Below are positions 8,554-15,692 of a stretch of 64,000 bases of DNA, in pieces (positions within the stretch are counted from its first letter, which is position 1; the number at the start of each line of letters is the position of its first letter). Location: the NCBI RefSeq assembly GCF_000373365.1, contig NZ_KB891126.1, positions 62,106 through 126,105 on the forward strand. The letters are read 5' to 3'. This DNA comes from Parafrankia discariae. GTDB taxonomy: Bacteria; Actinomycetota; Actinomycetes; Frankiales; Frankiaceae. The notes beneath the pieces were generated by a model. The model saw nothing but the letters and a program-made list of their open reading frames with translations. It did no database searches and had not been told where the DNA came from. A program made the translations under genes and the position numbers.

Positions 8554-9482
8554 GAGGACCTGCCGCGGTTCTTCATGGATGTCAGCCCGGCGAGGGAGGG
8601 AGTGCCGTTGTTCCGCAGCGCGGCGCGGGCGTGGGCGAGGTGGTGCATGTCGAACACCGAGTCGACGGCGGTGGTGAAACCCTGGACGTCGAGGGTGTGG
8701 TTGACGGCGCGCTTGGCCATGCGCAGCGCGAACGGGTCCTGGCGGGCGATGCGGCGGGCAAGCTCCAACGTGGCCGGGTACAGGTCGTCGAGCGGGACGA
8801 CCCTGTTGACCATGCCGAGCCCGAGCGCTTCGGCGGCCGTGACGGGACCACCGGTGAACAGCAGCTCCTTGGCCTTGCGAGCCCCGAGCTCCCAGGTGTG
8901 ACCGTGGTACTCGACCCCGCCGATGCCCATGTGCAGGACGGGGTCGGAGAACTCGGCGTCGTCGGCGGCGACGATGAGATCGCAGGGCCAGCAGAGCATG
9001 AGCCCACCGGCGATGCACTTGCCCTGGACGGCGGCGATCGACGGTTTCGGGATGTCCCGCCAGGTCTTCGCGTAGTGCAGGTAGTGCCGGGTCTCCCAGT
9101 CGTAACCACTGTCGGGCGTCCACGCCGGGCGCGGGACGTCACTCTCGGTTCCGGACATGTCGTGGCCGGCCGAGAAGTGCTTCCCGGTAGATCTCAGGAT
9201 GATGACCCGGACCTCGGCGTCGGCGTCGGCGGCCTGCCAGGCCTCGTCGAGCTCGCGCAGGACCGTGGCGTTCTGTGCGTTGGCGGCCTGCGGCCGGTTC
9301 AGTGTGATGACGGCGATGTGCTCGTCGACGACCTCGTAGTCGACGTGCTCGGCCTTGTGGTCGACGTGCTCGGGCCGCGTCGCGCTGTCACCCGCGCCGC
9401 CGGCCGGGTTCGTGGTCGGGCTGTCGTTCGCGTTGCCGGTCGAGCTCAGGGCCGGGCTGTCGGTCGCGTTGTCGGGATGCAT
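8550..9482 (-). CDS. Enoyl-CoA hydratase/isomerase (crotonase) family protein
   Basis: 310 residues. The first ~45 are a Ser/Asn/Asp-rich extension uncommon in the family. The crotonase core then starts at YEVVDEHIAVITLNRPQAANAQN, with the oxyanion-hole segment KHFSAGHDMSG and the second one AAVQGKCIAGGLMLCWPCDLIVAADDAEFSDP. The usual catalytic Glu of hydratases is not obvious (HMGIGGVEYHGH), so another crotonase reaction is possible. AAGGAG precedes the ATG at 9482. It is the first gene of a two-gene operon with an alpha/beta hydrolase. Confidence 0.85.
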   Translation of the reverse strand: MHPDNATDSPALSSTGNANDSPTTNPAGGAGDSATRPEHVDHKAEHVDYEVVDEHIAVITLNRPQAANAQNATVLRELDEAWQAADADAEVRVIILRSTGKHFSAGHDMSGTESDVPRPAWTPDSGYDWETRHYLHYAKTWRDIPKPSIAAVQGKCIAGGLMLCWPCDLIVAADDAEFSDPVLHMGIGGVEYHGHTWELGARKAKELLFTGGPVTAAEALGLGMVNRVVPLDDLYPATLELARRIARQDPFALRMAKRAVNHTLDVQGFTTAVDSVFDMHHLAHARAALRNNGTPSLAGLTSMKNRGRSS

Positions 9483-9558
9483 CGGGTCTCCTTCGCCGGT
9501 GCTGGGCGGACGGGAGCGGGACCGCGGTCGACGGGAACCCGGGGGAGCTGTCCGACAT

Positions 9559-9572
9559 TGACGTCGACATCA
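9559..9572. promoter_or_regulatory. Near-perfect palindrome in a divergent promoter region
   Basis: TGACGTCGACATCA is a 14-bp palindrome with one mismatched pair. It lies between the divergent starts at 9482 and 9756. This is the AT-richest part of the gap and could be an operator for either gene. Confidence 0.3.
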
Positions 9573-9755
9573 GTATTCATCCACGGGAGTCGGAAAAGGT
9601 CAACGCTCACCCCCAGCCTCGCCCCCATCCCATGCTTCCCGCCACCCCTGCGCCCCTTCCCGCCCCGCTCACAGCCCCACTCGTCCGGGTGGGTGTTCTG
9701 GGAGGCTCGGGCTCGCTTTGATGGTGTCCCGCTGGACGCGAGGGGGTCGGTTGCC

Positions 9756-10616
9756 GTGGAGATCGACGGGATGATGCTGGCGTTGCTGGAGATCCCGGCT
9801 GAGTGCACGGTCGAGTACAACCGGTGGTACGACCTCGACCACATGCCCGAGCACCTGGCCAAGCCCGACGTGCTCCTGGGACGTCGCTACGTCGCCCCCC
9901 GCGACCTGCGGGAAGCGCCGGGGGTCGTCCGTTCCGACCTGCTCGGCGGGTATCCGCCGTACCTGACCACCTACTGGTTCGGCGGTCCGCTCGACATGAC
10001 CAGTGAGCAGGCCCGGGAGGGCTGGCTCGCCCTGGACCGGACGCTCCTGCGGGGCGGGCGCTTCTGGCGGATCGGGCGGCCTCGCCACAGCTCGCGGTGG
10101 CGGGTCGCCGCGGCCTGGAGCCGCCCGGGGTGCCTGGTGCGGTCCGTGGCCGTCCCGTATCTCGCGCACCGGGGGGTGATCGTGGCTCTCGGGCGGGCGC
10201 CGTCGGCGGCCCGGCTGGACGAGGCGGTGGCCTGGTGGGAACGGGTGCACCTGCCCGACCTGGCGGCCGTCCCCGGGCTGCTCGGCGCCGTCCGACTGAA
10301 ATGGGCGGACGGGGCCGGCGCGGGCGGGGCCGGCGGAGGCGAGCCTGGGGCCGACGGGGATGGCGCGGCGGCGTCGGGGTCGGATCTCGTGCTGCACCTG
10401 CTGCTGTGCGAGGACCAGCCCGAGCTGGTGATGGGGCGGATCGAGGAGGCCAAGCGGTACTGGCGGGCCGTCGGTCGGTTCCCCGCGCACCGCGGGGCTT
10501 ACGAGGAGCTGGCCTTCCTGCCCTACCGGCTGATCGTGCCGCTCGAGTACGACTTCGACATCACCGAGGACGCGGCCGAGGAGGTCGCCGCCGCGACCAC
10601 GGACGTCGTCGGCTGA
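9756..10616 (+). CDS. Conserved hypothetical, two dimeric alpha/beta-barrel-like halves
   Basis: 286 residues. I do not recognise a named family. The N-terminal part contains LLEIPAECTVEYNRWYDLDHMPEHLAKPDV, which has the W-Y-x2-E/D-H-x-P pattern of EthD/ABM-like dimeric ferredoxin-fold proteins. The second half repeats a similar layout (EAVAWWERVHLPDLAAVPGLL), so the protein may be an internal duplication. A Gly/Ala-rich linker (about residues 185-210) lies in the second half. GTG at 9756 is chosen because GAGGGGG lies nine bases upstream. It is divergent from the crotonase/hydrolase operon, which suggests a shared degradation role; this is inference. Confidence 0.62.
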   Translation: MEIDGMMLALLEIPAECTVEYNRWYDLDHMPEHLAKPDVLLGRRYVAPRDLREAPGVVRSDLLGGYPPYLTTYWFGGPLDMTSEQAREGWLALDRTLLRGGRFWRIGRPRHSSRWRVAAAWSRPGCLVRSVAVPYLAHRGVIVALGRAPSAARLDEAVAWWERVHLPDLAAVPGLLGAVRLKWADGAGAGGAGGGEPGADGDGAAASGSDLVLHLLLCEDQPELVMGRIEEAKRYWRAVGRFPAHRGAYEELAFLPYRLIVPLEYDFDITEDAAEEVAAATTDVVG

Positions 10617-10833
10617 CGGGGCTGGCTCGCGCCGTCCCCGGCCGTCCCCGGCCGGCTCGGCGCGGCTGGTGCCGGGTGGGTGGCGCGGGTGCGGGAATAT
10701 CACGATGGTCCGGCGCCGCTGAGCGTTCGGGCGGCGACGTTCACGACCGGTGGCGTCGTCCAGGCGGGGTGGGGCCGCGGGGCGGTCGAGGTCGCCGTGC
10801 CGTGCCGGTACCCACGACGACGGAGGTAAGGAC

Positions 10834-11232
10834 ATGGGCAAGCTCGAGGACGGGGCGAAGGCGCTGCTGGAGCAGCCCTTCCACGGGTGGGTGACCACGC
10901 TGACCGCGGACGGCTCGCCGCACAGCACGGTGGTCTGGGTCGACGTGGACGGCGACGACGTCCTGTTCAACACCGCGGTCGGGCGGGTCAAGGAGAAGCA
11001 CCTGCGCAAGGACCCGCGGGTGTCCGTGGGCGTGCTCGACCCGGAGGACCGCTACCACGTGGTCAGCGTGACGGGCACGGCCACCCTGGACACGGAGGGC
11101 GCCGACGCCCACATCGACCGGTTGGCCAAGAAGTACCTCGGGGTCGACAGCTACCCGTTCCGCCAGCCCGGCGAGCAGCGGATCATCGTGCGCATCACGC
11201 CGACGAAGGTGATCTACAGCGCCGGCTCCTGA
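10834..11232 (+). CDS. PPOX-class F420-dependent split-barrel flavoprotein family
   Basis: 132 residues with the pyridoxamine-phosphate-oxidase-like split barrel: FHGWVTTLTADGSPHSTVVWVDVDGDDVLFNTA, then KEKHLRKDPRVSVGVLDPEDRYHVVSVTGTA. This order and length are typical of actinobacterial F420-dependent PPOX proteins, which reduce quinones, biliverdin-like or other small compounds. The start at 10834 has CGGAGGTAAG upstream. It appears to be a single-gene unit. Cofactor choice (F420 versus FMN) is inferred from family resemblance. Confidence 0.82.
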   Translation: MGKLEDGAKALLEQPFHGWVTTLTADGSPHSTVVWVDVDGDDVLFNTAVGRVKEKHLRKDPRVSVGVLDPEDRYHVVSVTGTATLDTEGADAHIDRLAKKYLGVDSYPFRQPGEQRIIVRITPTKVIYSAGS

Positions 11233-11439
11233 GCGCCGGCCCCGGCGTCGGTCTCCGCCGGGGCCGCCCGCGGTCGCCGCTCCGGCTCGGACCCGCCTGG
11301 CTCCGGCCCGCCCCGGCGACCTTCTGGCGACCGCCCGGGCACCGTCCGTGGGATTCCGGTCGCAGGGTCCCCGGGTGGGCCGGTTCCGTCACCGCGTCAG
11401 GGGTGGGATCGGGGGTTCCCGGCGGTACCGGGGTAACTG

Positions 11440-11467
11440 TTGAAGTTCTGTCAAAAATCGCTATACG
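11440..11467 (+). promoter_or_regulatory. Vegetative-type promoter for the acyl-CoA dehydrogenase pair
   Basis: TTGAAG at 11440-11445 and TATACG at 11462-11467, 16 bp apart, in a locally AT-rich patch 70 bp before the GTG at 11537. This is a good fit to the sigma-70-type consensus for such a GC-rich genome. Confidence 0.5.
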
Positions 11468-11536
11468 TTTTCAGTCTGACCTCTTGCGGTGCCAGGTGGC
11501 GCGCGAGGGCCTCAAGCGTCGTGGAGGTAACAGACT

Positions 11537-12676
11537 GTGCTGCTGGAGTTGGATCCCGATCAGGAAGTCCTGCGGGAGGCGACGGCTCGGTATCTGACCG
11601 ACCGGGTGCCCACCGAGAAGATCCGGCGGCTGCGGAACGACGTCTCGGGATTCGAGGCGGATTACTGGCGTGCCGGCGCCGAGCTCGGCTGGACGTCCCT
11701 GCTGGTGGCCGAGGAGCACGGCGGCGGTTCGATCAGCGGGGCGGGCCTGGTCGACCTGACCGTGGCCGCGCACGAGTTCGGGCTCCGGGCGGCGCCCGGA
11801 CCGCTGGTGCCGACGAACGTCGTCGCGGCGGCGCTGAGCGCCGTCGGCGGCGCGGCGCACGAGGCCGTGCTGGCGGGGCTGCTGGAGGGCACGGCGATCG
11901 CCTCGTGGGGCTACGCCGAGCCGGCGCCGAACGACCGGCTGGGCACGGTGGAGCTGACCTGCCGGGTCGAGGGCGACGAGATCGTCCTCGACGGGGTCAA
12001 GCGGCCGGTCGAGTCGGCGGGCGTGGCGCAGTTCCTGCTGGTCACGGGGCGCGGCGAGGCGGGCCTCACCCAGGTGCTCGTCCCGACCGACACGCCGGGC
12101 GTGACGGTCGAGCCGCTGCGCACCGTCGACCTGACCCGGCGCTTCTCCAGCGTCCGGTTCGACGGGGCGCGGGTGCCGGCGAGCGCGCTGGTCGGTGAGC
12201 TCGGCGGGGCCGCGGAGCAGGTGGAGCGCCAGCTTCAGCTCGCCCTGGTGATTCTCAGCGCGGAGAGCGTCGGCGCGATGCAGGCCGCCTTCGACATGAC
12301 GGTGCAGTGGGCGTTCGAGCGTTACTCGTTCGGCCGGCCGCTGGCCTCCTACCAGGAGCTCAAGCACCGGTTCGCGGACATGAAGTCGTGGCTGGAGGCG
12401 GCGCACGCCATCAGCGACACGGCGGCGAGCGCCGTCGGCGCGGAGTCGCCGGACGCCCCCGAGCTGGTCAGCGCCGCGAAGGCGTTCATCGGTGAGTACG
12501 GGGTCGAGCTGCTCCAGGACTGTGTCCAGATCCACGGCGGGATCGGCGTGACCTTCGAGCACGACCTGCATCTCTTCCTGCGCCGGGTCGTCCTCGACCG
12601 CGCGCTGTACGGCACCCCCGCCGAGCACCGGCAGCGGATCGCCGGCGTGGTCGAACATCTCAAGGAGCGGGCATGA
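11537..12676 (+). CDS. Acyl-CoA dehydrogenase subunit (FadE-like, smaller partner)
   Basis: 379 residues, starting at GTG with GGAGG upstream. It has the acyl-CoA dehydrogenase fold: N-terminal helices (LELDPDQEVLREATARYL), a middle beta domain that is less conserved than usual (CRVEGDEIVLDGVKRPV), and C-terminal helices with WAFERYSFGRPLASYQELKHRFADM and QDCVQIHGGIGVTFEHDLHLFLRR. It overlaps the next acyl-CoA dehydrogenase by ATGA. Paired, dissimilar, coupled dehydrogenases are known from actinobacterial steroid side-chain degradation, where they form alpha2beta2 enzymes with one FAD per heterodimer; I infer the same here. Confidence 0.87.
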   Translation: MLLELDPDQEVLREATARYLTDRVPTEKIRRLRNDVSGFEADYWRAGAELGWTSLLVAEEHGGGSISGAGLVDLTVAAHEFGLRAAPGPLVPTNVVAAALSAVGGAAHEAVLAGLLEGTAIASWGYAEPAPNDRLGTVELTCRVEGDEIVLDGVKRPVESAGVAQFLLVTGRGEAGLTQVLVPTDTPGVTVEPLRTVDLTRRFSSVRFDGARVPASALVGELGGAAEQVERQLQLALVILSAESVGAMQAAFDMTVQWAFERYSFGRPLASYQELKHRFADMKSWLEAAHAISDTAASAVGAESPDAPELVSAAKAFIGEYGVELLQDCVQIHGGIGVTFEHDLHLFLRRVVLDRALYGTPAEHRQRIAGVVEHLKERA

Positions 12677-13941
12677 GCACGGGCGACATCGAGGACGTCG
12701 AGACCTTCCGCCAGCGGGCGCGGGCCTGGATCCGGGGCAACCTCGCGCCGCTGCCGGCGGGCAGCGGGATCGGCGTGATGCGCGCGGGGGAGAGCGACGA
12801 GGCGGAGCTCGCCGCCGTCGCGCGCCAGCGCGAGATCCAGCGGATGTTCTACGACGCGGGTTTCGCCGGGATCGCCTTCCCCCGTGAATACGGCGGCCAG
12901 GGGCTCACCGCGGACCACCAGAAGGCCTTCAGCGAGGAGATCTCGGGCTACGAGTATCCCGCCGACATCCAGGCCCCGACCTTCTCGCCGTGCGCCGCGG
13001 TGCTGCTCGACTTCGGCACCGAGGAGCAGAAGCGCCAGCACATCCCGGCGATTCTGAAGGGCGAGGAGCTGTGGATGCAGTTCCTGTCCGAGCCGAGTGC
13101 CGGTTCGGACGTCGCCGCCGCGCTGACCAGCGCCGTCCGCGACGGTGACGACTGGATTCTGAACGGCTCGAAGATCTGGACGACCGGCGCCTGGTGGTCG
13201 GACTGGGGCCTCGTCCTGGCCCGGACGAACTGGGACGTCCCGAAGCACCGCGGGCTGACCGTGTTCATCCTGCCGATTCACCAGCCGGGTATCGAGGTGA
13301 ACCGCATCGAGATGCTGAACGGCAACAAGGAGTTCTGCCAGGAGTACCTCACCGACGTGCGGGTCCCGGACACCGACCGCATCGGCGAGGTCGACGACGG
13401 CTGGACGGTCGGCACCCGGTGGATGTTCCACGAGCGGATGCTGCACAACTCGCCGCTGGTCACCATCCCCGCCGACGGGGCGCGCGGCACGATCCGCGCC
13501 ACCCACCTGGTGGAGATCGCGCGTGACGCCGGCCGGCTCGAGGACCCGCTGGCCCGCGACCTGATCGGCGAGGGCCGCATGCTCGACCTCGTCACGCACG
13601 CGCTGCAGGGTCGGCTGTCCCGCGGCCTGCGGTCGGGCAGGATGCCTGACCAGTCGGCGGCCATCGGCCGGCTGTTCACCGGTGTGACGGCCGCCCGGAC
13701 CACGACGCTCTCGTTCAACCTCGCCGGCGGGGCGAGCGCGGCCTGGACGGACGACGACGGCGCGACCGCCGAGTGCGGCAACGACTTCCTGCTGCGGCAG
13801 GTGAGCTGCATCGGCGGCGGCACCACCGAGATGGCCCGCAACGTCGTCAGCGAGCGGGTGCTCGGCATGCCCCGCGAACCGGCGAAGGACCGCGGGATCG
13901 CCTTCCGGGACGTCCCGCGGGGCGCCTCGAACCGGGGCTGA
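12673..13941 (+). CDS. Acyl-CoA dehydrogenase subunit (FadE-like, larger partner)
   Basis: 422 residues, starting at the ATG that overlaps the previous stop (ATGA). The active domain is well conserved: FPREYGGQGLTADHQKAF, FLSEPSAGSDVAAALTSA (FAD contact), LNGSKIWTTGAWWSDW, FHERMLHNSP in helix G (a Glu where isovaleryl-type enzymes have their base), and C-terminal SCIGGGTTEMARNVVSERVLGMP. These features resemble mycobacterial FadE proteins of sterol and long-chain acid catabolism. It should associate with the upstream partner. Downstream is a 14-bp-stem terminator. Confidence 0.9.
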   Translation: MSTGDIEDVETFRQRARAWIRGNLAPLPAGSGIGVMRAGESDEAELAAVARQREIQRMFYDAGFAGIAFPREYGGQGLTADHQKAFSEEISGYEYPADIQAPTFSPCAAVLLDFGTEEQKRQHIPAILKGEELWMQFLSEPSAGSDVAAALTSAVRDGDDWILNGSKIWTTGAWWSDWGLVLARTNWDVPKHRGLTVFILPIHQPGIEVNRIEMLNGNKEFCQEYLTDVRVPDTDRIGEVDDGWTVGTRWMFHERMLHNSPLVTIPADGARGTIRATHLVEIARDAGRLEDPLARDLIGEGRMLDLVTHALQGRLSRGLRSGRMPDQSAAIGRLFTGVTAARTTTLSFNLAGGASAAWTDDDGATAECGNDFLLRQVSCIGGGTTEMARNVVSERVLGMPREPAKDRGIAFRDVPRGASNRG

Positions 13942-13960
13942 CCCCACCGGTCTCCCGAAC

Positions 13961-13995
13961 AGCGGCCGGGCGCGTCACCCACGCGCCCGGCCGCT
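13961..13995 (+). terminator. Terminator after the acyl-CoA dehydrogenase pair
   Basis: Perfect 14-bp arms (13961-13974 with 13982-13995) and a 7-nt loop, starting 20 bp after the stop at 13941. Confidence 0.75.
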
Positions 13996-14005
13996 GTCGT
14001 TCGCC

Positions 14006-14032
14006 CGTCACATCCGACCTGCGAGATCCGAC
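14006..14032 (+). promoter_or_regulatory. Possible ECF41-type promoter before the oxidoreductase/sigma pair
   Basis: CGTCACA, then 16 bp, then CGAC, about 80 bp before the start at 14113. From memory, the ECF41 consensus is TGTCACA-N16-CGTC, so this differs at two positions. The downstream sigma factor could recognise it for autoregulation. Confidence 0.35.
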
Positions 14033-14112
14033 GTATCCGTGGAGCGCCCGCGGCGCGGGAACCAGACCGCGCCATCGGGCGGACACGAGCGCAGGCGAGG
14101 GACGGCAGCTTT

Positions 14113-14808
14113 ATGAAGATCACGGTTTTCGGAGCCGGCGGGGCCACCGGGCGCCTCCTGGCGCGACAGGCACTCGACGCGGGCCACGCCGTGACGGCGG
14201 TGACCCGCCGCCCCGCGGAGTTCCCGCTGGCCGGTGAGCGGCTCACCGTCATCGGGGCCGACGTGTCCGACGGGGCCGCCGTCACGCCGGCGATCGCGGG
14301 CGCCGACGCGGTGCTGTCCAGCCTGGGGGTTCCGTTCACCCGTGCCCCGATCACCGTCTACAGCCAGGGGACCGCGCGGATTCTCGAAGCGATGGCGCGG
14401 CACGGCGTGAAACGGCTGGCCGTCGTCAGCTCGACGGCGGTCGACCCCCACCCGCACAGCGAGGGCGGGTTCGTGCTCAACCGGATCATGCAGCCGATGA
14501 TCGCCAGGACGATCGGCCGGACCACGTACGCGGACATGCGGGCCATGGAGGGGATCGTCCGCGAGAGCGGCGCGGAATGGACGATCATCCGGTCCGCCGG
14601 GCTGTTCGACGCCGACCGAGTCTCGCGCTACACCGTCAGCGAGAGCCCACTGGACGGAGTCTTCACCAGCCGCGCCGACCTGGCCGACTGCCTGCTGACG
14701 CAGGCCACCGGGAGGAGCCTCGTCGGCCGGACGGTCGAGATCACGACCGGCGAGAACGCCCCGACCCTCCTGCGGGTGATCCGCCGGGAGGCGTTCGGCC
14801 GTGACTGA
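14113..14808 (+). CDS. NAD(P)-binding oxidoreductase/epimerase (atypical SDR)
   Basis: 231 residues. The Rossmann N-terminus MKITVFGAGGATGRLLARQALDAGH carries the GxxGxxG motif at residues 7-13. The strand RLAVVSSTAVD follows, and the C-terminal part (RTTYADMRAMEGIVRESGAEWTIIRSAGLFD) matches NmrA/flavin-reductase-type atypical SDRs. No classical YxxxK is evident, so it may act as a reductase on a redox-active small molecule or as a redox sensor. Its end overlaps the sigma-factor start by 8 bp. ECF41-like sigma genes are typically paired with carboxymuconolactone decarboxylase, oxidoreductase or epimerase genes, and this fits that association. Confidence 0.82.
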   Translation: MKITVFGAGGATGRLLARQALDAGHAVTAVTRRPAEFPLAGERLTVIGADVSDGAAVTPAIAGADAVLSSLGVPFTRAPITVYSQGTARILEAMARHGVKRLAVVSSTAVDPHPHSEGGFVLNRIMQPMIARTIGRTTYADMRAMEGIVRESGAEWTIIRSAGLFDADRVSRYTVSESPLDGVFTSRADLADCLLTQATGRSLVGRTVEITTGENAPTLLRVIRREAFGRD

Positions 14809-15679
14809 CCCCGCCTGGTGCGCCGAACAGTTCGAACGCCAGCGTCCCCAGCTGCGCGCCGTCGCCTACCGCATGCTCGGCTCCTTCGCGGACGCCGACG
14901 ACGCGGTCCAGGAGGCCTGGCTGCGGCTCAGCCGGGCCGACGGGACGGCGATCAACAACCTGGCCGGTTGGCTGACCACCGTCGTCGGGCGCGTCTGCGT
15001 CGACCTGCTGCGCGCCCGCCGGGCTCGGCGCGAGGACCTGCCAGGCACCTGGCTGCCCGACCCGGTCATCATCGAGACCGACAGCCCCGATCCCGAACAA
15101 CACGTCCTGCTGGCCGACTCGGTCGGTCTGGCGCTCCTCGTCGTCCTGGACAGTCTCCAACCGGCGGAGCGGCTCGCGTTCGTGCTGCACGACATGTTCG
15201 GCGTCCCGTTCGACGACATCGCCCCCGTCCTCGAAAGGACCCCGGCGGCGACCCGGCAGCTGGCCAGCCGCGCCCGCCGTCGTGTCCAGGGCAGCGGCAC
15301 CCGGCCGGATCCCGACCTGCCCACCCAGCGTCGCGTGGCCGAGGCCTTCCTCGCCGCCGCCCGCGACGGTGACTTCGCCGCGCTCGTCGGACTCCTCGAC
15401 CCGAACGTCCGGCTCCGGGTCGACACCGGGCCCCGCGCCTGGCTCGCCCCGCGGCTGCTCACCGGAGCCGGTGACGTCGCCGGCCACGCCGCCGCGCAGG
15501 GCCCACGCTTCGCCGGTCTCTGGGAACCCGCCCTCGTCAACGGCGCCGCCGGCATGATCGCGCGCGGCCGGGCCGGGCTGATCGCGGTCGTCGGCCTCAC
15601 CGTCGTGAACGGCCGGATCCGCGAGATCGACCTGATTCTGGACGCCGACAGGCTGGCCGCCGTCGACGTCAACAGGTGA
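14801..15679 (+). CDS. ECF sigma factor, SigJ/ECF41-like with C-terminal SnoaL-like domain
   Basis: 292 residues, GTG start overlapping the preceding gene. Sigma region 2 is LRAVAYRMLGSFADADDAVQEAWLRL (residues 18-43); region 4 is LQPAERLAFVLHDMFGVPFDDIAPVLERTPAATRQLASRARRR (about 118-162). A SnoaL-like domain (about 175-285) replaces an anti-sigma partner. The DGGGK motif usual in ECF41 C-domains reads DTGPR here, so it may belong to the related SigJ branch. In this group the C-domain itself controls activity. Coupling to the oxidoreductase suggests co-regulation with its presumed target or co-factor gene. Confidence 0.88.
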   Translation: MTDPAWCAEQFERQRPQLRAVAYRMLGSFADADDAVQEAWLRLSRADGTAINNLAGWLTTVVGRVCVDLLRARRARREDLPGTWLPDPVIIETDSPDPEQHVLLADSVGLALLVVLDSLQPAERLAFVLHDMFGVPFDDIAPVLERTPAATRQLASRARRRVQGSGTRPDPDLPTQRRVAEAFLAAARDGDFAALVGLLDPNVRLRVDTGPRAWLAPRLLTGAGDVAGHAAAQGPRFAGLWEPALVNGAAGMIARGRAGLIAVVGLTVVNGRIREIDLILDADRLAAVDVNR

Positions 15680-15692
15680 CGCGCCCGGAGCC

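Noticed and set aside
8631-10616. A 661-codon plus-strand frame
   Set aside because: The first ~375 codons are antisense to the enoyl-CoA hydratase and its promoter gap; the supported gene begins at GTG 9756.
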